The position numbers and the translations under genes were made by a program. A DNA stretch of 11,481 nt from an uncultured Lachnospiraceae bacterium. GTDB taxonomy: Bacteria > Bacillota > Clostridia > Lachnospirales > Lachnospiraceae. The notes beneath the pieces are model-generated. The model saw nothing but the letters and a program-made list of their open reading frames with translations. It made no database searches and was not told where the DNA came from. Positions 6,101 through 11,481 of this stretch are shown here, piece by piece. The stretch's first letter is position 1. Each line of letters opens with the position of its first letter. The stretch spans positions 1-11,481 of the forward strand of contig CAJTZH010000083.1 of NCBI GenBank assembly GCA_910584325.1, read 5' to 3'.

Positions 6101-8092
6101 GTGAATTCTCTTAAAATAAACAGCGCGGACCCGAATTATGACCCATATGAGCTGCGCGGCATTTCTTTAAATGATAAGACTGCAACAATGCTCGTGAATG
6201 CAACCAAACAGCTTATCGTCAGCTATCAGCCGTCTAATACGACTGCGGATAAGACGGTTACCTGGACGTCTTCCGATGCGTCTGTGGCGTCCGTGTCCGG
6301 TACCGGTCTGATAACGGCGAAGAAAAACGGTACGGCAACGATTACAGCGACCGTTGCAGGCAGGTTTACGGCAACCTGTAAAGTGACTGTTTCTGAACCG
6401 GTTGATATCAGCGGATTGGTGCTGAGTGCGGATTCCCTTATCCTCACGGAAGGCTCGAAAGAATCATTAGTGGCGTTGCCGCTTCCGGCGAATACGACGG
6501 AAGAATATACGGTTACATGGATGTCTTCCGATAAGTCTGTGGCAGATGTGGATGATAACGGAAATATTACCGCAGGTGCAGAGGGCACTGCAACAATTAC
6601 CGCACAGATAACAGGAAAGAACGGTACGTTTTCGGCATCCTGCGCGGTAACGGTTGAAAAAGGACCGGAATTACCGTCAGGCGATATGGTGCATAACTTT
6701 ACGACGGACGGAATGACGAATGCAAGCGGATTTTATACATTTGCAGGGAAGTCAAAGGATGTCACTGCTTCTTATAACGGTACGCCGATGACAAAAGCGC
6801 TGAAGATGGATAGCGGTGGAAAGGTAACGTTTACCGCACCGGGAGCAGGAACGCTTACCTTGGTTTATCCGGAAGGAAATTCGGGTAATACATTTTATAT
6901 AAACGCAGATAAAGTTACTGTTCCGCAAAACGGTATAGTAGAACATAAAATTGCGGCAGGTGGGAAAGTAGAGATTGCAAAAGGCAAGGGCAAAGGCGAA
7001 AGCCATTTGTGCTACATCGCATTCGTACCGGAAGGAGGAACAAGCAGCGGTGATACGGTGGCAATCAGCGGTATCATAATTAGTCAGGAAACGGCGTCTT
7101 TGAAAGTAAATGAGACAATTACGTTAAGCGCGTCAGTAACACCGAATAATACAACGCTTTCGAAGTCTGTGAACTGGAAGAGTTCGAACCCGCAGGTGGC
7201 AACTGTCAGCGGCGGTAAAGTTGTTGCGCACAGTGCAGGTGAGGCGACCATAACGGCAACTTCCGTAGGAGACAACAATTTTTCTGTAACCTGTGTGATT
7301 ACAGTTACGGCTGAGCAGGGCGGCGAAAAGCCGACAGAACCAGAGAAGCCGACAGAGCCGGAGAAACCGACAGAACCGGACGGCGGAAACAGCGGGCAGG
7401 TAGATAAGATAGAGGAAAACGGTGAAAATGCGCCGCATACAAGCTTTTCTATGAGCGTGGAGGAGCTGGCAAAGGCTGTATTTACCGATGAGGATTTGGA
7501 AAAAATCAAAAACGGAACGGATATTAAGGTTGTTCTTTCCGTGAAAGATGCCGGCAATACAGTCAGTGCCGCTGATAAAGCGGCTGTTACCGCGCGTATG
7601 GAAAATACATATCAATTAGGACAGTATCTGGATATCAATCTGTTTAAGATGATTGGCAATGACAAAAATCCGGTCAGGGAGACAAAAGGCAAGATTAAAA
7701 TTACGATAACGGTTCCGGAAAACCTTAAAAATAAAAACACTGACGAGACAAGAACGTTTTCGGTTATCCGTGTACACAACGGCGGAACGGCACTGTTGAA
7801 CGACCTGGATTCTGACAGTAACACGATTACAATCGAGACAGACCGGTTCTCTACATATGCGATTGTTTATAAAGACAGCAGCAGCAGTCAGGGAAGCGGT
7901 GGTAACGAGGATAATAACGATGACAGCGAAGATGAGGACGAGGACGGCTCGCCAAAATATCTTTCGGTAAGAACGGGAGACAGCACGCCATTAGGGCTGT
8001 ATGCCGTAATGACAATGATAGCTGGAAGCAGCTTTGCCTTGTTAGTGGTTTATGAAGTGCAAAAGAAGAGAAAAAAAGACATTAATTTTTAA
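3143..8092 (+). CDS. Cell-surface multimodular pectate lyase, PL1 family, with five BIG2 domains
   Basis: Encodes 1649 residues; the start follows AAAGGAGAG. The signal peptide is 1-30 (cut after VKA). Modules in order: beta-rich, possibly carbohydrate-binding domain (32-175); BIG2 Ig-like domains (185-266 and 276-357); an entry module starting GGWNET (370); the PL1 lyase (about 450-890); a small beta domain (895-1000); BIG2 (1004-1085 and 1089-1172); a second beta-rich possible binding module (1180-1303); BIG2 (1308-1391); a PTEPEK linker (1397-1415); a C-terminal domain (about 1425-1580); an acidic linker; and an anchor helix (1617-1637) with tail KKRKK. PL1 landmarks are intact: WVH (661-663), DGSVDFK (684-690) matching the calcium-binding acids of PelC-type lyases, K707, TYHHN (723-727), and RGPLAR (735-740) matching the catalytic RxPxxR. 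It should therefore cleave polygalacturonate by beta-elimination at the cell surface. Near the anchor, RTGD recalls a sortase motif but lacks the proline. A G7 run (4385-4391) lies within the gene. Substrate preference beyond pectate cannot be read. Confidence 0.93.
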   Translation: MKLVQKRIMAVILSLVMILPVLGGTVEVKAADYNEYGTYSQNDWDTGGKRTTTWTFTSNMPASTKTLKANDTIHGITVDNPGSTSSLHKSNYIKFVAGSVFSIPVSTEAASAEVTITVTSKKSDRGITVGGETKNFSVVTNTWNVAKGDIQAGSFTITGTGGELYLATIELVETKSTGGDGDVPITGVTVTPETISLKVGETADLAVSVVPADTTQSKALNWTSSDTNIVTVDNNGKVTAVKEGTVTITATSVANNTISATCEVTVTTGTGGEVLITGVTIDRQNAALKVGETTDLKASVTPSNTTQSKSLNWTSSDTKVATVDSNGKVTAVSAGTAVITAVSAANSSFSASCQVTVTTGSTGQGNMTAGGWNETIYAQIAGISKADVTGVSYSGAMSGTLTGEDFQYLVRNLNGGVRIDIPGVKAGVYTLTVTTGSQTLTQEGIVVNAQDRSGYAHFNYTEGVGAYKDDGTLKENAVVLYVTNDTKNSVTLNLDGTTVTGIGNILNTVGQDVGTGKNANGGTANTNQDILKKLARANVPLVVRIIGTVSDSTIQDIKTNAIDGLTVYDSIDMGGSVGDNGHMARMRSGKDITIEGIGYDAVIDGWGFHFMCSSGEADLGKSFEVKNLSFINTPEDAVGMEGVQKSANTSSEITASVERCWVHNNSFYVPHLPEAAESDKKEGDGSVDFKRGQYFTCSYNYFEGCHKTNLVGSADSSLQYNLTYHHNYWKYCKARGPLARNANIHMYNNVFEGQTDYAMNTRANSYIFSEYNMFYMCKSPHAVEGGAIKSYNDSIAGILYNKGSKATEVSDKSQIVPNNCQYQFGGIDYSKFDTNPSQSYIPSGNYMLQTSVTEAKKVIFAQTGVMKQNPVLPGEVTMSDISMLPGSVKPVEMAILPVEKTASEFGNGGKLSKTVYAFTVYTKADVEVNYASDDLTKTGQLVNEAGEVFLTGSGAAYSLPAGTYMIQPANFQPGDSTQLGTFKEVVVNSLKINSADPNYDPYELRGISLNDKTATMLVNATKQLIVSYQPSNTTADKTVTWTSSDASVASVSGTGLITAKKNGTATITATVAGRFTATCKVTVSEPVDISGLVLSADSLILTEGSKESLVALPLPANTTEEYTVTWMSSDKSVADVDDNGNITAGAEGTATITAQITGKNGTFSASCAVTVEKGPELPSGDMVHNFTTDGMTNASGFYTFAGKSKDVTASYNGTPMTKALKMDSGGKVTFTAPGAGTLTLVYPEGNSGNTFYINADKVTVPQNGIVEHKIAAGGKVEIAKGKGKGESHLCYIAFVPEGGTSSGDTVAISGIIISQETASLKVNETITLSASVTPNNTTLSKSVNWKSSNPQVATVSGGKVVAHSAGEATITATSVGDNNFSVTCVITVTAEQGGEKPTEPEKPTEPEKPTEPDGGNSGQVDKIEENGENAPHTSFSMSVEELAKAVFTDEDLEKIKNGTDIKVVLSVKDAGNTVSAADKAAVTARMENTYQLGQYLDINLFKMIGNDKNPVRETKGKIKITITVPENLKNKNTDETRTFSVIRVHNGGTALLNDLDSDSNTITIETDRFSTYAIVYKDSSSSQGSGGNEDNNDDSEDEDEDGSPKYLSVRTGDSTPLGLYAVMTMIAGSSFALLVVYEVQKKRKKDINF
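3780..4098 (+). repeat. Near-identical DNA segments in tandem BIG2 domains 1 and 2
   Basis: Positions 3781-3825 and 4054-4098 match at 43 of 45 bases and are 273 bases (91 codons) apart. They encode the NTTQSK-(A/S)-LNWTSSDT core of the first two BIG2 domains. The flanking domain sequence is much less alike, so the match suggests recent local conversion or duplication. Confidence 0.85.
7331..7384 (+). repeat. Three 18-base repeats encoding the PTEPEK linker
   Basis: Three tandem 18-base units begin at 7331, 7349 and 7367 and encode PTEPEK, PTEPEK and PTEPDG. Pro/Thr/Glu-rich linkers of this kind separate wall-spanning modules from binding or catalytic modules, and copy number could vary between strains. 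Confidence 0.9.
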
Positions 8093-8109
8093 AGGCATTT
8101 AGTCGATAT
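8083..8109 (+). promoter_or_regulatory. Weak sigma-28-like sequence
   Basis: TAAT (8083-8086), a 15-base spacer, and GTCGATAT (8102-8109) resemble the flagellar sigma-28 consensus TAAA-N15-GCCGATAA (3 of 4 and 6 of 8 matches). A start near 8116 would place the hairpin at 8121 at the very 5' end of the flagellin-unit transcript. If that hairpin is a working terminator this cannot be the promoter, so confidence is low. Confidence 0.22.
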
Positions 8110-8120
8110 ATCATAATCAG

Positions 8121-8155
8121 TTGGGCATATGTAGTTTACATATGCCCCAATTTTT
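8121..8155 (+). terminator. Rho-independent terminator of the pectate lyase gene
   Basis: TTGGGCATATGTA (8121-8133) pairs with TACATATGCCCCAA (8137-8150) around a GTT loop, with a single bulged C, followed by TTTTT. It starts 28 bases after the stop of 3143. Confidence 0.85.
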
Positions 8156-8210
8156 AAACAGAAATATATTTCGAAAACAAATCGGAACAGCTTGAAGAAA
8201 GGGGAGTCGC

Positions 8211-8603
8211 ATGGGAGAACTGTATCGGGCGTCATGTCCTGCCTGCGGATATGATACAACACTATATCTGGGCGCCGGGTTTTTAAGTATTAATCTGAAG
8301 CGGAGCGCATCGGTTCTTACGGAAGAGGAGCGTGCTGTTCTTCTGCGGATGACAGATGAAAACGAAATCAAAGAGTATTCTATTGAAAATAAAGTTACGG
8401 AGTGTACAACGTGTCAAAAAATTGATTCACAGACGATAATTGACATAACAAGGCATGACGGAACAAAATGCCGTTTTGGCAAGGTATGTAATACCTGCAA
8501 AAAAGAAGTTATCATTTATGAGGATGGAGCTGACGGATTTTATATGTGTCCTAAGTGCAGGCAGCATATTTTGGAACTGGAAGAAACCGGAGTGTGGGAT
8601 TAG
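8211..8603 (+). CDS. Small cytoplasmic protein with four CxxC zinc knuckles
   Basis: Encodes 130 residues with no signal peptide or membrane helix; GGGGAG ends 4 bases before the ATG. Four Cys-x2-Cys pairs are present: C9/C12 (CPAC), C65/C68 (CTTC), C93/C96 (CNTC) and C113/C116 (CPKC), plus a lone C87. The obvious pairing gives two zinc ribbons, one from the first two knuckles across a charged middle segment (about 38-60) and one from the last two, 16 residues apart. The opening C-x2-CG followed by a LGAGF stretch is like small zinc-ribbon proteins seen in Lachnospiraceae, none with a function I can name. It ends 24 bases before the flagellin start with no terminator between, so the two are very likely co-transcribed. 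A role in flagellin expression, folding or metal handling is possible but is inferred from position only. Confidence 0.85.
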   Translation: MGELYRASCPACGYDTTLYLGAGFLSINLKRSASVLTEEERAVLLRMTDENEIKEYSIENKVTECTTCQKIDSQTIIDITRHDGTKCRFGKVCNTCKKEVIIYEDGADGFYMCPKCRQHILELEETGVWD

Positions 8604-8614
8604 ACAGACAAATC

Positions 8615-8621
8615 AAGGAGG
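8615..8621 (+). promoter_or_regulatory. Ribosome binding site deciding the flagellin start
   Basis: AAGGAGG ends 6 bases before ATG 8628 and directly abuts ATG 8622, which is therefore too close to be used. Starting at 8628 also gives the normal flagellin N-terminus MVISHNMSAMN. Several GGA triplets (8589, 8597, 8617, 8620) lie near it, as in CsrA-controlled flagellin leaders; this is suggestive only. Confidence 0.85.
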
Positions 8622-8627
8622 ATGTAT

Positions 8628-10700
8628 ATGGTAATATCACACAATATGTCGGCAATGAACAGCCGGTTCAAACTGAAGGGAACGGAGAACGAACAGGCAA
8701 AGAGCAGTAAAAAATTGTCGTCCGGATATCGTATCAATTGCGCGGCGGATGATGCCGCGGGATTGACAATCAGTGAAAAGATGCGGTTTCAGATAAGAGG
8801 TCTGAATAAAGCGTCAAAGAATGCGCAGGACGGCATTTCGTTGATTCAGACAGCAGAGGGCGCTCTGCATGAGACGCATTCCATGCTGCAGCGTATGCGT
8901 GAGCTTGCGGTTCAGGCAGCAAACGATACGAATACGGATGAAGACAGAGATGCTCTAAAGGCGGAGATTGACCAGCTTGTTTCACAGATTGACCAGGTGG
9001 CGCAAACAACACAGTTTAATGGGATGAATCTATTAGACGGGACATGGACTTCGGATGGCATGAATGCAATAAAAAAAGAACTGGTATATGCAGTTTCAAG
9101 GACTGACCGCAATGGGAACCAGGATGCGCAGGGGCAGTTGTTTACACTTCATGCGATGAATGGTCTGAATGAAGGAAAGCAGGTTTCTTTGCAGGATGTG
9201 TTTGACGCGCAGGAAACGGGGCTTAACATTATTTATCAGGAGATAGAGGATGATTTTACGACGACACAGACTGGTGCAGGCGCTGCAACTTCTTCCGGAT
9301 ATGACGTTCTCAAAGATACACTGAAAACTGAGATTGTTCCGCAGGCGGTAAAGTCAATTATAAATACATTTCAGGATACGTTCGGCTATCTTTCCGGTTC
9401 TTCAATCGGAATTGGTCTGCAGTTGTCCAACAGCGCTTCGAGTTCAACACTGGCGTCGGTAAGAGTGGGTTATTCTTATTATTCGGATAAAACAATGGTT
9501 ACGGATATGCTTACCTATTCTCTGAATGTGAATATTGGGCATCTGAATATGGATGCGGCGGGAAATTTGACGGCAGACAGCAGGCGTGCGCTTGAGACGA
9601 CAATCGTGCATGAGATGATGCATGCGATGATGGACGAAGCGCTGACAAGCGGTATGGTCGGTGTGAAAGACGGTAAGCTGGATTCATCAAACCGTTTTCC
9701 AAAATGGTTCATTGAAGGCATGGCGCAGACGGCGGCGGGCGGATGCAGTAATGATAACGACTGGGTCAATGGCGGCCTGGGGCTGAATGCGTCTAGTACG
9801 GAGGAAATAATTTCAAAAGTTGTAAAGAGTAGTAAGAACTCGCTGTCAAGCGGTTCAACCGCATCGCAGTACGGTACGGGATATCTGGCGTGTATGTATC
9901 TCGGATACCTGGTAAACGGAGCAGCAGGAACAGACGCCGCGTCCGTGGCAAAGGGACTGGATAGTCTTATGAATCAGATGAAGCAGGGCAAAAGTCTCAA
10001 TGAGATTGTAAAGGATAGTACGCCGTATGACGGACTTGCGGATTTTCAGAGGAAATTCGGAGATGCGGCATCCGCTCATTTTATACATGAATTGCTTGCC
10101 GCGACAGGAAGTACCGGTAATGGCGCATTGGTAACAGGCAGTTATCTTACAAATGACCTTCTTCCGGATGCTGCCCATAACACAAATCTTTTTCAGCTGG
10201 ATACGACAAATACAACCATTAAAAATACATACCCGGCGGGCGTCGGCGTATTTGCCGACGGTGGTTCGGGAGGTTTTAGCGGTCCCAAAGACGGCGGCAT
10301 CCCAAGAGGCGGATTAAACCTTCAGGTTGGGTCGCTGGAAGGGCAGTACATCAGAGTTTTTATTGAACGAATGGATGCGGCGGCGTTGGGAATTTCAATG
10401 TTATCCGTTGAAGACCATGATAGAGCTGGAGAGACAATCGCGCTGGTAGACGAAGCGATTGATATCGTCTACCGGCAGCGTTCGTCGCTTGGCGCATACC
10501 AGAACCGCCTGGAGCATACAATCAGTAATCTAGATAACAGTGCGGAGAACACCCAGAGCGCCGAGAGCCGTATACGTGATACGGATATGGCGGATGAAAT
10601 GGTTGCGTACAGCAGGTCGAATATTCTGATGCAGGCAGGGCAGGCGATGCTTGCTCAGGCGAACAGGTCGGCTGACGGTATTTTACAGCTTCTTGGTTAA
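8628..10700 (+). CDS. fliC: Proteolytic flagellin (flagellinolysin type) with HExxH metallopeptidase insert
   Basis: Encodes 690 residues starting at ATG 8628; common flagellins have about 270-500. The N-terminal D0/D1 region (1-137) is canonical, with SSGYRIN, AADDAAGL, ISEKM and the Toll-like receptor 5 patch LQRMRELAVQAAN (87-99). The C-terminal D1/D0 region (about 563-690) is also canonical, ending in AMLAQANRSADGILQLLG. Between them, about 420 residues replace the variable D2/D3 domains and carry a gluzincin zinc site: HEMMH with H328, E329 and H332, and the third ligand E363 in WFIEGMAQ. This matches the flagellinolysin family, in which the filament is a polymer of active proteases exposed on the outer face. 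The product is exported by the flagellar type III system and should need no signal peptide. Cleavage specificity cannot be read from the sequence. C38 in the conserved D0/D1 segment is unusual, since flagellins rarely contain cysteine. The gene follows the zinc-knuckle gene 8211 and lies between two pectate lyase genes; no flagellar assembly gene is in the window. No clear terminator follows. Confidence 0.93.
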   Translation: MVISHNMSAMNSRFKLKGTENEQAKSSKKLSSGYRINCAADDAAGLTISEKMRFQIRGLNKASKNAQDGISLIQTAEGALHETHSMLQRMRELAVQAANDTNTDEDRDALKAEIDQLVSQIDQVAQTTQFNGMNLLDGTWTSDGMNAIKKELVYAVSRTDRNGNQDAQGQLFTLHAMNGLNEGKQVSLQDVFDAQETGLNIIYQEIEDDFTTTQTGAGAATSSGYDVLKDTLKTEIVPQAVKSIINTFQDTFGYLSGSSIGIGLQLSNSASSSTLASVRVGYSYYSDKTMVTDMLTYSLNVNIGHLNMDAAGNLTADSRRALETTIVHEMMHAMMDEALTSGMVGVKDGKLDSSNRFPKWFIEGMAQTAAGGCSNDNDWVNGGLGLNASSTEEIISKVVKSSKNSLSSGSTASQYGTGYLACMYLGYLVNGAAGTDAASVAKGLDSLMNQMKQGKSLNEIVKDSTPYDGLADFQRKFGDAASAHFIHELLAATGSTGNGALVTGSYLTNDLLPDAAHNTNLFQLDTTNTTIKNTYPAGVGVFADGGSGGFSGPKDGGIPRGGLNLQVGSLEGQYIRVFIERMDAAALGISMLSVEDHDRAGETIALVDEAIDIVYRQRSSLGAYQNRLEHTISNLDNSAENTQSAESRIRDTDMADEMVAYSRSNILMQAGQAMLAQANRSADGILQLLG

Positions 10701-10725
10701 TTTGTATATTTTTGTAAAATAATGC

Positions 10726-10753
10726 TGGACATTTTGGTTAAAATGTGTATAAT
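10726..10753 (+). promoter_or_regulatory. Probable sigma-A promoter of the second pectate lyase gene
   Basis: TGGACA (10726-10731), a 16-base spacer, and a perfect TATAAT (10748-10753). A start near 10760 gives a leader of about 47 bases. The stretch TATAATATAATT is nearly identical to TATAATGTAATT at the promoter of 757 (695-706). Confidence 0.7.
10729..10746 (+). repeat. Inverted repeat inside the 10807 promoter (candidate operator)
   Basis: ACATTTT-GGTT-AAAATGT is a perfect 7-bp inverted repeat filling the spacer between the -35 and -10 boxes. Binding here would block polymerase. It lacks a following T run, so it is not a convincing terminator for the flagellin gene. Confidence 0.45.
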
Positions 10754-10806
10754 ATAATTGGGTAGAATGTTATTTTACCTTAATAAAATACAAAGGGGGA
10801 ACCTAG

Positions 10807-11481
10807 ATGCAAAAAGCAGTAAAAAAAGTTTTTAGTGTATTGTCAGCAATCGTACTTATTATAAGCATGGTTGCGGTTCGTCCGTCAGAGAAAGTACTGG
10901 CAGCGGGCGGAAGTTTCACAAGTGTAGGCGGCTGGAATGAAACGATTTACGCACAGATTTCCGGCATAAGCAAAGCAGATGTAACAGGTGTTTCTTACAG
11001 CGGAACAATGAACGGCTCACTTACGGGTGCCGATTTCGAGTATCTTGTAAGAAATGCAGACGGCGGAGTTCGCATTGATATACCGGGTTTAAAAGCTGGT
11101 ACATATACGCTTGTGGTTTCCACCAAAGGAGGAACACTGACACAAAGCGGTATTACGGTGAATGCGCAGGACCGTTCAGGATATGCGCATTTTGGATATA
11201 CGTCAGGCGTCGGTGCATACAATGATGACGGTACATTAAAAGCAGATGCAATTGTTCTGTATGTTACAAATGAGAACAAAAATTCGGTTACGGTTACTTC
11301 AAAGGACGGAACCAAAGTTACCGGTATCGGTAACATCTTAAATTCGGAGGGTCAGGATAACGGCTCCGGTAAAACCAGCAACGGAGGAACGGCAAACAGT
11401 AATCAGGATATTATGAGAAAGCTTGCCAAAGATAATACGCCTCTGGTTATCAGGATTATCGGCACCGTGTCGGATTCAACA
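10807..11481 (+). CDS. Second secreted pectate lyase, PL1 family, N-terminal part (3' end cut by window edge)
   Basis: The reading frame is open for 225 codons to the window end. AAAGGGGGA ends 6 bases before the ATG. The signal peptide is residues 1-32 (KK, hydrophobic VLSAIVLIISMVAV, likely cut after VLA). Residue 41 onward (GGWNET) aligns with residues 370-553 of the lyase encoded at 3143, with about three quarters of residues identical by my count and one single-residue gap. This covers the entry module (about 41-125, ending DRSGYAHF) and the start of the lyase fold (GIGNILN, RIIGTVSDST). The catalytic motifs would lie about 100 residues or more beyond the window edge, so activity cannot be judged. 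Unlike the first lyase it has no binding module or BIG2 domains before this region. It has its own promoter and is a paralogue from duplication, separated from the first copy by the zinc-knuckle and flagellin genes. It probably also acts on polygalacturonate outside the cell. Confidence 0.9.
   Translation, partial: MQKAVKKVFSVLSAIVLIISMVAVRPSEKVLAAGGSFTSVGGWNETIYAQISGISKADVTGVSYSGTMNGSLTGADFEYLVRNADGGVRIDIPGLKAGTYTLVVSTKGGTLTQSGITVNAQDRSGYAHFGYTSGVGAYNDDGTLKADAIVLYVTNENKNSVTVTSKDGTKVTGIGNILNSEGQDNGSGKTSNGGTANSNQDIMRKLAKDNTPLVIRIIGTVSDST

Noticed and set aside
8622..8627. ATG at 8622 as the flagellin start
   Set aside because: It abuts the AAGGAGG ribosome binding site and adds MY before the normal flagellin N-terminus; ATG 8628 has proper spacing.
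10701..10746. Terminator for the flagellin gene
   Set aside because: The inverted repeats here (10707-10721 and 10729-10746) are AT-only or nearly so and lack a following T run; the second is better explained as part of the promoter.

Overview
The window looks like chromosomal DNA from a motile, pectin-degrading, low-to-mid G+C Bacillota, most likely a Lachnospiraceae gut or rumen bacterium of the Lachnospira/Roseburia type. This is inferred from the strong AAGGAGG-type ribosome binding sites, secreted proteins with many Ig-like BIG2 modules, pectate lyases of polysaccharide lyase family 1 (PL1), DUF4214 repeats, a Lachnospiraceae-style flagellin, and short hairpin-plus-T-run terminators. All genes are on the + strand. 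No RNA genes, CRISPR arrays, insertion sequences or phage genes were seen.

Layout: (1) 2-571 is the 3' end of a DUF4214-repeat protein, closed by a terminator. (2) 757-2932 is a two-gene unit: a small secreted protein overlaps by 32 nt a seven-helix membrane protein. The outside part of the membrane protein resembles the N-terminal beta domain of M1 aminopeptidases but stops before any zinc site. A clear terminator follows. (3) 3143-8092 encodes a 1649-residue, cell-surface, multimodular pectate lyase with five BIG2 domains and a C-terminal membrane or wall anchor, followed by a hairpin terminator. (4) 8211-10700 is a probable two-gene unit: a 130-residue protein with four CxxC zinc knuckles, then a 690-residue flagellin whose variable region is replaced by about 420 residues carrying a gluzincin metallopeptidase signature (HEMMH...E). 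This is a flagellinolysin-type proteolytic flagellin. (5) 10807 to the window end is the start of a second secreted pectate lyase, closely related to the first but without BIG2 domains before the lyase region.

Taken together this is an extracellular plant-cell-wall attack region. Two paralogous pectate lyases flank a gene for a flagellar filament that probably also acts as a protease. A reasonable but unproven reading is that pectin cleavage and filament-borne proteolysis act on the same substrate, such as plant wall or mucus glycoproteins. The promoter and leader regions of 757, 3143 and 10807 share short AT-rich words, which hints at common control.

Intergenic stretches are all under 300 bases (572-756, 2933-3142, 8093-8210, 10701-10806); they hold the promoters, inverted repeats and terminators listed.
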